Source: Sporobacter sp963663605 (GTDB taxonomy: Bacteria > Bacillota > Clostridia > Oscillospirales > Oscillospiraceae). Taken from it: 64,000 nucleotides of DNA. The stretch is taken from assembly GCA_963663605.2 (NCBI GenBank), contig CAXXVF010000002.1, positions 1,116,001 through 1,180,000 of the forward strand. The letters run 5' to 3'. Both the position numbers and the translations under genes were made by a program. Position 1 is the stretch's first letter, and each line of letters starts with the position of its first letter. Positions 57,747 through 64,000 of this stretch are shown here, piece by piece. The notes under the pieces were generated by a model. That model was given only the letters and a program-made list of their open reading frames with translations. It ran no database searches and was not told where the DNA came from.

Positions 57747-58088
57747 TTTGTCCTCCTTGTCTTGTAAATCGCGGTCTTGACCGCAGTGAAATCCTTGCAG
57801 ACACGGGCATGTCGGGCAACCGTGACCCCATTTTTCCGTTTTCTCTCCGAGGTTGACCCCGTGCCGCGTCCCCCGGAAAACGACCGTACTGCGGGCGTTT
57901 ATGATCGAGCCGGGGTTCCGGGCGACCCCGGCTCTTTATCCTGCTTCTTTTTTACTGTGGCTTCGTTTCTCCCAGTTTTGACGGGTAGGAAAAATGCCGC
58001 CTGTCAGTCTGGTACACTTTGTGAGCCGCAGGGGCGTTGTTACATCCTCTCCCGCCTTGATTAACGGCGGTACGGCACGTACAAGCAG
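57747..58088. other. Non-coding region, probable transfer-origin area
   Basis: About 340 bases without a gene. It contains AGCCGGGGTTCCGGGCGACC followed by CCGGCT (57911-57936, a strong hairpin) and several shorter inverted repeats (GTGACCCC/GGTTGACCCCG type, CGGGCATGTCGGGC). Position just upstream of the accessory and relaxase genes is where oriT usually sits; the nick site was not identified. Confidence 0.45.
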
Positions 58089-58487
58089 TCACGGTGGGTT
58101 TTGAAGGTTGTTGCCTTCGTTTTGTTTATATACTTCCTCACCAGCTGTCGTTCCCTCCCGGTACACCGTCTTGGGTGCGGGCCCAGAGAGCGGTGGCAAC
58201 GGAAGGATGTAATACGTGTTGTTGGTCTGTCTGGTTTTGCCGAAGGGGTTATCCGCGTAGGTGTGCACCCGCCGGATGAAACCTTCGTGCTCCAGCACGT
58301 CAATTGCCGCCCGCGCCGCATTTTTAGAACAGCCGCAGCAGTCGCTAATGCGCTTCATGGAGGGCCAGCACACTTCTTTTTGTCCCGCGCAGGAAACGAG
58401 ATAGCTGTATACCGTAAGCTGGATCGGCGTCAGGTCGAAGTGGAACAGGGCGTTGCTGAGCTGAAAATACCGTCCTCCTAAAATCAT
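58089..58487 (-). CDS. Winged-helix (DnaD/replication-type) protein
   Basis: 132 residues from ATG 58487 (GGAGGT 8 bases upstream): ILGGRYFQLSNALFHFDLTP, IQLTVYSYLVSCAGQKEVCW, PSMKRISDCCGCSKNAARAA, DVLEHEGFIRRVHTY. This is a helix-turn-helix domain like those of element-borne replication initiators or regulators. The longer ORF upstream lacks a ribosome site. Role in element replication or control is inferred. Confidence 0.75.
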   Translation of the reverse strand: MILGGRYFQLSNALFHFDLTPIQLTVYSYLVSCAGQKEVCWPSMKRISDCCGCSKNAARAAIDVLEHEGFIRRVHTYADNPFGKTRQTNNTYYILPLPPLSGPAPKTVYREGTTAGEEVYKQNEGNNLQNPP

Positions 58488-58625
58488 TGCGAAACCTCCT
58501 CTGTTCTGATTGATTTTTTTATTTATATCGGCTACAATGATTCTAGCACCCCCACTTATATTTTCAAGAGGTGCCGGCATGGTTGGGTAAATTCCAATTC
58601 TCAATCGGATACAGAGGGAGCAAGT

Positions 58626-59666
58626 ATGAATACCTTTGATAAATTCTCAGTCTTATTTTGGGACGACAGTGTTTTGATCGGAGACGCCAGCTTTCCCTTG
58701 GGGCAAATCACGACGGATATGCTAAATCTCGACGAGCGCGTTTTAATGGATACGGAGAATCGTATCGATGCGTTTCTGGAAGAAGCACGTACTCTTTTGG
58801 AGCAAAAAAAGGACAGCGTCGCTTTCCCCGTGCAGGAAAAACTGAACGCTGTCTTGGACGTTGTATTTACTTTGCCACTCTATCGCAAGCTGCCGATAGA
58901 CGAGAGAACCGCCCGGAATCTGTTCCCCTTACTTCTCGCGGACAAGGAAAAATGGGATGAAGCGCTGACTGAAGGAACCGAGGGATACAAAATGATGTGC
59001 GAGTTTATCTCACACCTGGAGTATTTCCCGGAAAGTCTTCGCAATTTTCGGGGACAGGTTTCAATCATGCTGGACCTGTATTTTGAAGATTTGACCCGCC
59101 GTGGCACCACAGCATATGCCGTGGCCTATTCCGGGTATTTTCGTGACATGGCGTCGGCTGGACCGCTTTTTTTCGGAGATGTGGATTTTGAGCAGAGCTT
59201 TTCGGTTCAGCTAAAGTTTACACCTTTGGATCATCCGTCTGACGATGGAACGCCCGCTTTAGGGGAGGCTGTCGAGTTCTCTACGCTCTCTCATTTTTTA
59301 TATACGGATTTCTATCGCGGGCTCATCGCCGGAAACGCGCCGCGCCGCTGCCACAACTGCGGGCGCTACTTTTTGTTGAACAAGGGCTACAATACCTGTT
59401 ACTGCAATAACATCGCGCCGGGTGAAACAGAGAAAACCTGCCGAAAGGTCGGTGCCCACCGAAAGGCGCAGGAGCTCTCCGGTGCGACCCCCGCGCAGGT
59501 CGAGTACCGCAAGGTATACAACCGTCTCAAGACCAGAAAAAACAGGGGCAAGCTGTCCGTTGACGAGTGGAACGCTGCCGTAGCAAAGGCACTCGATTTA
59601 AAAGACCGCGCTGAGGGCGGTGAAATTGAGGACGCGGAACTGAAGATATTGTACAATCAGTTTTAA
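58626..59666 (+). CDS. DUF6076-like zinc-ribbon protein
   Basis: 346 residues; AGAGGGAG precedes the ATG. The N-terminal two-thirds are helical with no recognised motif. The C-terminus has a zinc-finger-like pattern RCHNCGRYFLLNKGYNTCYC followed by CRKVGAHRKAQ, found in DUF6076 proteins often borne by Firmicutes mobile elements. Function unknown. Transcribed away from the mobilization genes, so it is probably cargo. Confidence 0.7.
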   Translation: MNTFDKFSVLFWDDSVLIGDASFPLGQITTDMLNLDERVLMDTENRIDAFLEEARTLLEQKKDSVAFPVQEKLNAVLDVVFTLPLYRKLPIDERTARNLFPLLLADKEKWDEALTEGTEGYKMMCEFISHLEYFPESLRNFRGQVSIMLDLYFEDLTRRGTTAYAVAYSGYFRDMASAGPLFFGDVDFEQSFSVQLKFTPLDHPSDDGTPALGEAVEFSTLSHFLYTDFYRGLIAGNAPRRCHNCGRYFLLNKGYNTCYCNNIAPGETEKTCRKVGAHRKAQELSGATPAQVEYRKVYNRLKTRKNRGKLSVDEWNAAVAKALDLKDRAEGGEIEDAELKILYNQF

Positions 59667-60612
59667 ATGTAACAGTCGCCCGGAAAGCCGAAGCTTTTCC
59701 GTATGCGCCTCTTTGGTCTTTTTATTCCAGCACCGGGGAAATTGGCCCTTCGTGCGGCTCTGGGGGCACACGGCGGCAACATAGTTCAGAGCGATTGCAG
59801 AGGATTTCCTCATCTCTTACCTTGGCGTGATACATAAAGATCCGGAAGCATCTCAGGCCCAATTGTGCCAACTTGGTTTATTTTCAATCGGGCGTCTCTT
59901 GTACACAATAAAAAGTGAGCCAACATGGTATACTTTTAAATTCGACTCAGGCCCGGCCTCATGTGCAAAGTCCAAACACCCGGCTGGACACAAAACTCCG
60001 TTATTCTGGAATGCTGCGAAAATAACGAGCAACGTGAGTATTATATTGACCTCTCAATTGGCAGGAATTTATTCAATTTCTCTCTCATGAGAAGCGGGAG
60101 CCTTTGAACAAGCTCTCCAGCAGCATGACGATATAAATCAAAGCACCAACGAGATATCCGAGCCTGTGAGCGACACTCCGGGCAATCCGGGTGTAGCAAT
60201 AAACACGGCGTGTGGCCCCTTTGTAGCCGCATGTGAACCTCCCCGCCAGGGGGGGTGGTGTGCCTTTTCGCACCGAGACAAACGACACCGATATTACCAA
60301 GCGTAATTACTGCATGAAAGATAGCGCTGAGACGCCACCAACCAAGCTGATCGATGTGATCCGGTCACTTAAATGTAAAATAAGAAGCTTATAGCCACGG
60401 GAGAACGGCGTGATGTGCGTTGGCATGTCACGCCGTTTCTCTCTTTGCGATTTCACTTGATAAATCGGCTTTCACCTACAAAAATATAGTGAATTTCAAT
60501 TTGCTATGTTCGATGGCTGGTAGACATATCAGGAGCATTGACGACGACCTTGCTGATGAGTTCATGAAGAATATCCGGGGTTAGGTCAAATAAAACTCCT
60601 GTTGAAAGCTTA
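59667..60612. other. Degenerate right part of the mobile element
   Basis: No intact gene. One plus frame at 60090-60240 reads EAGAFEQALQQHDDINQSTN then EISEPVSDTPGNPGVAINTA, and another at 60320-60395 reads DSAETPPTKLIDVIRSLKCK, both protein-like without starts. A terminator-like hairpin GAACGGCGTGA...TCACGCCGTTTC lies at 60402-60440. Likely decayed cargo. Confidence 0.5.
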
Positions 60613-60626
60613 GTGTCATTTTATTT

Positions 60627-61718
60627 TTACTTAAGTGTAGGGGATCCGGCGCCAGGCAGTTTTTTTCGTATGAGTGAAATGATCAACATAATCAAAGGCA
60701 TGATTATTAGTATAGGTATAAAAGCCAGCGGTACGATTTTAGCCGCGACAAATAACTGGCTGAGAATGTTGTCGTCTATAAATACGGAGCCCGCGACATC
60801 CATGGCGGCAAGCGGCAGAATGAATATTTTGAAATCTTTTGTCCCAACGAGGTCCCCGAGTATTTTTGCTTCTGCATAGAGCACAAGCCCAATTTTGATG
60901 GCGCCGCACAAAATCACATTGATATCGAGAAGCGGAAGAATATTTAGGACCGGCATAAGCTGAAAAACTTTCTCCGAAGGGTAGACGTTTCGGGCCGTAA
61001 CGTCGGCTCCCAGAACGAAGATGTTTCTCATTACCATTATATACATCAATCCTCCTGCGATAAGCACAGCGTTCCGACCCACACTGCGGACTTTTTTCTG
61101 ATCATTGACGTTGGGCAGAATTGTGAGCGCCAGGAAAAATTCAGCATAAGGAAAGGGCGAGCTTAAAAGGCCGTCAAGGAGAGGCTTTTTAAGTCCGCCT
61201 TTAAACAGTGGTAGAATAGCGCCGGGATAAAAGCTTGTTTTAAAGCTCATGAGCGTCACTAATGTTATAATAATAATGATCATTATAGATACCTCGCTTA
61301 CCCGGCTCAATACCTCCAGCCCCAGCTTTACAACAAAGACAATAACGACCATAAAACATATGGACAGGAAGAGAACAGGTGTATTTGTATAGCTCACGTT
61401 GATACTGTAAAAGCTGAACGTCAGCAAAACGGCGCTCGCCAGCCATACGGAAAGCAGCAGGAAAAAAAGGCTCATAATCCTGCCGCCCACCTTGCCAAAG
61501 CAAAAAATCAGTATCTGAACAAGCGATTTACCAGGATGCAACGTAGCCAGAGCCGAAGTGATGCCGACAATAATAAGGCCCGCGGAAATTGAGATAAGCA
61601 TGGAAAACCATGAATCAGGACCGTTTTCGACTGCCGGATTCATGGCGATTGCCGTACCTAAAAAAAACCCCGCCATCAGCAAGGCGGCCTGCCAAGGCGA
61701 TATTTTCTCTTCAGTCAT
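60627..61718 (-). CDS. gerAB: Spore germination permease, GerAB family
   Basis: 363 residues with ten hydrophobic helices (KISPWQAALLMAGFFLGTAI; SLVQILIFCFGKVGGRIMSL; YAEFFLALTILPNVND). Start ATG 61718, with AAAGGTGG 6 bases upstream. APC-fold subunit that recognises the germinant in the spore inner membrane. Last gene of the operon with gerAA and gerAC. Confidence 0.92.
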   Translation of the reverse strand: MTEEKISPWQAALLMAGFFLGTAIAMNPAVENGPDSWFSMLISISAGLIIVGITSALATLHPGKSLVQILIFCFGKVGGRIMSLFFLLLSVWLASAVLLTFSFYSINVSYTNTPVLFLSICFMVVIVFVVKLGLEVLSRVSEVSIMIIIIITLVTLMSFKTSFYPGAILPLFKGGLKKPLLDGLLSSPFPYAEFFLALTILPNVNDQKKVRSVGRNAVLIAGGLMYIMVMRNIFVLGADVTARNVYPSEKVFQLMPVLNILPLLDINVILCGAIKIGLVLYAEAKILGDLVGTKDFKIFILPLAAMDVAGSVFIDDNILSQLFVAAKIVPLAFIPILIIMPLIMLIISLIRKKLPGAGSPTLK

Positions 61719-61759
61719 AGGTCCCACCTTTTGTCAGCCTTTTAGCCGTCTGTATTTGC

Positions 61760-61981
61760 TCATTTGACTAGATAATTATCATAAAGCTCTACCAACATGC
61801 CGTTAAATGTCAGCAGCAGATTGAATATTTCAAGAACTCCAAGTAAAATGACCACAGCAAGAATTGCGCAATATACTATTGAGCATTTAGCTTTATTTGA
61901 AATTGTCTTAAGCTTTGGTTTATCGATGAGCAGGATTATTGCAGAGACAAGCAGCAGCCCTAAGACTTCCAAAAACCTCAT
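61760..61981 (-). CDS. Small membrane protein of the germination operon
   Basis: 73 residues with two hydrophobic helices (FLEVLGLLLVSAIILL; SIVYCAILAVVILLGVLEIF). GTGGAGG is close before the ATG. It lies between gerAC and gerAB with short gaps, like the small extra subunits (GerD-type or GerXD/“2-TM”) seen in some germination operons. Function unassigned. Confidence 0.7.
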   Translation of the reverse strand: MRFLEVLGLLLVSAIILLIDKPKLKTISNKAKCSIVYCAILAVVILLGVLEIFNLLLTFNGMLVELYDNYLVK

Positions 61982-62017
61982 AAAGCCTCCACGTGAATTT
62001 TATACGGTATGCACTAA

Positions 62018-63181
62018 TCATTCTTTAAATGCGGGTTTCTTGATGACGCCCGGCATTTTTATAGAAAGGTCGGCCTTTATACTGATATCAGTATCACGAT
62101 AAAGCTCTTCCCACGTATCTTTTATCTTTGAAAAAGCGTGGTAATCATTTTTATAGAGCAAGTCGTTAAAGCTCAGAATATCACTTTCGAACTCCTTTTG
62201 TGATTTTTCCACCATCGCTCTTATGTTATCCTCAATCATAGCCTTCGCTTCGCTCTCAAGCACCTTGATTTCATTTTTGTCTGTCAGATCGACGCCGCCC
62301 TGCTCCTCGCCTATATTCCCGGCAGCCGTAATTTCAATGCCGAGCATTGGTTTGCCATCTATTAGCTTGGCCGTCAATTTACAAGTGCTTCTGATGACCT
62401 CGATTGAAATAAGCTTGCCTTCCTCTGCCGGATTTGTAATTGTAAGAATTGTATTTCTGATTTTACCAGACGCGAAGAGGAACCCACGTGCATCATTACT
62501 GTCAAGGTATCCGATTAGCTTTCCGTGTTTGAAGACGGCTCCACCTTCGACTTTCATATCCTTAAGTGCTTTTGCCTCCCCTGCAACTATTGCCCCGGTG
62601 ACTATTCCTGTAAGCGGCTGACCGAGCAGTTCAGTCACTTTGAATGACAGCAGTTCGACATTTTTTCCGTAGGTTGTTTGTTCTGATGCCTGTGCTATTT
62701 GCAATGCGCCGATCTTTTCGGTTTCCGGTTTAGCCTCAAGCACCGATTTGGCAGTGCCGTCCTTAACAACAAGAACCCTGAAGATTCTGCCCATTTCATG
62801 ATCGCGCTCAAAGTAGTCCCATATTTGCGCAAGACCTTCTTTTGCAGCGTCTTCACCGATAACCATGAGTTGTATATGAGTAAAATAGATAGTCTCACCC
62901 AAACTCGGTATTATATTGTTTACCGCTTCGAATATCGTATCGCCCTGTGCGCTGACCGTTATAGTGGGACTCGCACTTTTGGAGGAGAGAGAAACGGATG
63001 AGGATTCCTGTGAGCCTGACTTATCGATAATCTGAACGGTGAGCTCGATTTTGTCGTCTGCAGACTTATCTATTCCCACGCCCGAAACAATGCTGAGATC
63101 GGAGACCGGACGGTTATCCCAGCAGCCCGTCAGCAACGTCAGTGTCATCAATAAAAAGAAGCAGACAGTTTTTCTGAGCAT
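62018..63181 (-). CDS. gerAC: Spore germination lipoprotein, Ger(x)C family
   Basis: 387 residues. Lipoprotein signal with lipobox LTLLTGC, then the family start WDNRPVSDLSIVSGVGIDKS and the long C-domain with conserved helices (ESDILSFNDLLYKNDYHAFS...IKDTWEELY). Third receptor subunit, anchored on the outer face of the spore membrane. Confidence 0.94.
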   Translation of the reverse strand: MLRKTVCFFLLMTLTLLTGCWDNRPVSDLSIVSGVGIDKSADDKIELTVQIIDKSGSQESSSVSLSSKSASPTITVSAQGDTIFEAVNNIIPSLGETIYFTHIQLMVIGEDAAKEGLAQIWDYFERDHEMGRIFRVLVVKDGTAKSVLEAKPETEKIGALQIAQASEQTTYGKNVELLSFKVTELLGQPLTGIVTGAIVAGEAKALKDMKVEGGAVFKHGKLIGYLDSNDARGFLFASGKIRNTILTITNPAEEGKLISIEVIRSTCKLTAKLIDGKPMLGIEITAAGNIGEEQGGVDLTDKNEIKVLESEAKAMIEDNIRAMVEKSQKEFESDILSFNDLLYKNDYHAFSKIKDTWEELYRDTDISIKADLSIKMPGVIKKPAFKE

Positions 63182-63219
63182 GTTGAGTGACCTCCGGGTA
63201 TACGATCAAACGCAGTATT

Positions 63220-64000
63220 TCATTTATTTTCGGTGAATTTATGAGTATATCTTCTGGTAATTGTTTCCGGCTTCTCAAGCATCGCCCAAAAAGGCATTCG
63301 TATAAAGGTATCCTTCATATCCTTCTTATCCAGAGGAACAATCGGCGAGAGGTATGGCACGCCCAAGGACTTGAGTGAGCATGCGTGTGCTAAAAATACC
63401 GTTGAACACAGGACAATACCCAGGATGCCGAGGAAATTGGCCGCTAACATACAGGACACTCTGATGATTAACACCGTGGCATCCAATTTGGATATGATGA
63501 AGGCGCTGATCGAGGTCGCCGCGATGGCCACCACCGCGGGCGCGCTGAATATGCCGGCCTGCACCGCGGCCTGACCTACAATCAGGCCGCCGACAATGCT
63601 CAGCGACTGACCGAATCCGCGTGACATACGCAAACCGCTTTCTTTTATGACCTCAAAGAGTACGGTTAAAATCAGCATTTCTATAAGCGGCGACAGCGGC
63701 ACGCCCTCAAGTGAGTTGACGACGGTTACAAGCAGCTTAAAAGGTATGACGTTAGGATGGAAGCAAAGAAACGCGATATAATATGCAGGTGCCATTGTTG
63801 ACATCAAGAAGGCAATAAGCCGTATCGGCCGGATAAGTGAAGAAAATAAAAACCGGTTGTTATAGTCCTCGCCAAACTGCAAGTAATCGACAAAGAGACA
63901 TGGCACGGTCAGCACAACGGGCGTGCCGTCACATATAATTGCAATTCTGCCCTCTAAAAGCTTGCCCGCCACCGTGTCCGGCCTTTCCGTGTTGAAAGCC
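63220..64000 (-). CDS. gerAA: Spore germination protein, GerAA family (N-terminus outside window)
   Basis: The 3' 260 codons of the gene. Segments GKLLEGRIAIICDGTPVVLT, ESGLRMSRGFGQSLSIVGGL and VGQAAVQAGIFSAPAVVAIA with membrane helices are diagnostic of the GerA membrane domain. The frame is open to the window edge (…FNTERPDT), so the internal GTG at 63972 is not the start. First gene of the operon. Confidence 0.94.
   Translation of the reverse strand, partial: AFNTERPDTVAGKLLEGRIAIICDGTPVVLTVPCLFVDYLQFGEDYNNRFLFSSLIRPIRLIAFLMSTMAPAYYIAFLCFHPNVIPFKLLVTVVNSLEGVPLSPLIEMLILTVLFEVIKESGLRMSRGFGQSLSIVGGLIVGQAAVQAGIFSAPAVVAIAATSISAFIISKLDATVLIIRVSCMLAANFLGILGIVLCSTVFLAHACSLKSLGVPYLSPIVPLDKKDMKDTFIRMPFWAMLEKPETITRRYTHKFTENK

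Larger units (their letters stand above)
52636..60600. mobile_element. Integrated mobilizable element beside tRNA-Pro
   Basis: A stretch with integrase, excisionase, relaxase, ribbon-helix-helix accessory and winged-helix genes lies between tRNA-Pro and the germination operon. Copies of the tRNA 3' end (CACTCCGACCAA) recur at 53532-53543, and in weaker form (ACTCTGACCAA) at 52686-52697, both on the integrase side. No clear match to the tRNA end was found near 59.7-60.6 kb, so the right border is approximate. No type IV secretion or coupling genes are present, so the element would be mobilizable rather than self-transmissible; the frameshifted integrase suggests it is now stuck. Confidence 0.65.

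Overview
The window looks like chromosomal DNA of a moderately GC-rich, endospore-forming anaerobe of the Clostridia. This rests on a gerA-type germination operon, the gdpP-rplI-dnaB and tilS-hpt-ftsH gene orders, type III glutamine synthetase, S-layer (SLH) proteins, a glycyl-radical enzyme with its radical-SAM activase, and strong GGAGG-type ribosome binding sites. The genus is not resolved; Oscillospiraceae or relatives is a guess.

Layout. 1-9.0 kb (minus): the first 3013 codons of a giant secreted protein built from about 27 cadherin/VCBS-like domains, including three near-identical 660-bp repeats; its C-terminus lies outside the window. 9.0-12.5 kb: a candidate structured RNA, a nitroreductase, a c-di-GMP-I riboswitch with its terminator on the minus strand, and a membrane diguanylate cyclase placed between two copies of a gene tail plus terminator. 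12.5-24.9 kb: an old-yellow-enzyme/enoate reductase, a 1455-residue Ig-like/SLH surface protein, a YcdB-like/SLH protein, two tandem MoaF-like proteins and a lipoprotein whose solute-binding lobes are in circularly permuted order. 25-35.5 kb: a sugar nucleotidyltransferase/mutase fusion, then the housekeeping run gdpP, rplI, dnaB, tilS, hpt, ftsH. 35.6-42.7 kb: an enoyl-CoA hydratase, a divergent nitrogen pair (amt fused to PII, and glnN), each with a promoter followed at once by a terminator-like leader hairpin, a P-loop kinase-like gene without a normal start codon, and a TRIC/UPF0126 gene whose first helix is scrambled by two compensating frameshifts. 42.7-51.7 kb: glycyl-radical enzyme and activase, a LysR regulator, a FAH-family enzyme, a class II aldolase, mtnA and a DUF169 protein. 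52.2-60.6 kb: an integrated mobilizable element next to tRNA-Pro (frameshifted integrase, excisionase, MobP-like relaxase with Sel1 repeats, accessory ribbon-helix-helix protein, winged-helix protein). 60.6-64 kb: germination operon gerAA-gerAC-small ORF-gerAB, with gerAA cut by the window edge.

How it fits together. The first 20 kb reads as a surface-remodelling region under c-di-GMP: a cyclase, a c-di-GMP riboswitch and large surface proteins lie close together. The 38-41 kb pair handles ammonium uptake and assimilation and appears to be controlled by transcription attenuation. The glycyl-radical cluster is probably a catabolic module of unknown substrate. The adjacent mtnA plus class II aldolase fit a DHAP-shunt route that would salvage the 5-deoxyribose left by radical-SAM chemistry; that link is inference.

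The strongest leads are the permuted binding protein, the glycyl-radical enzyme with a four-cysteine loop after its active site, the riboswitch with no adjacent gene on its own strand, and the twin attenuators of amt and glnN.
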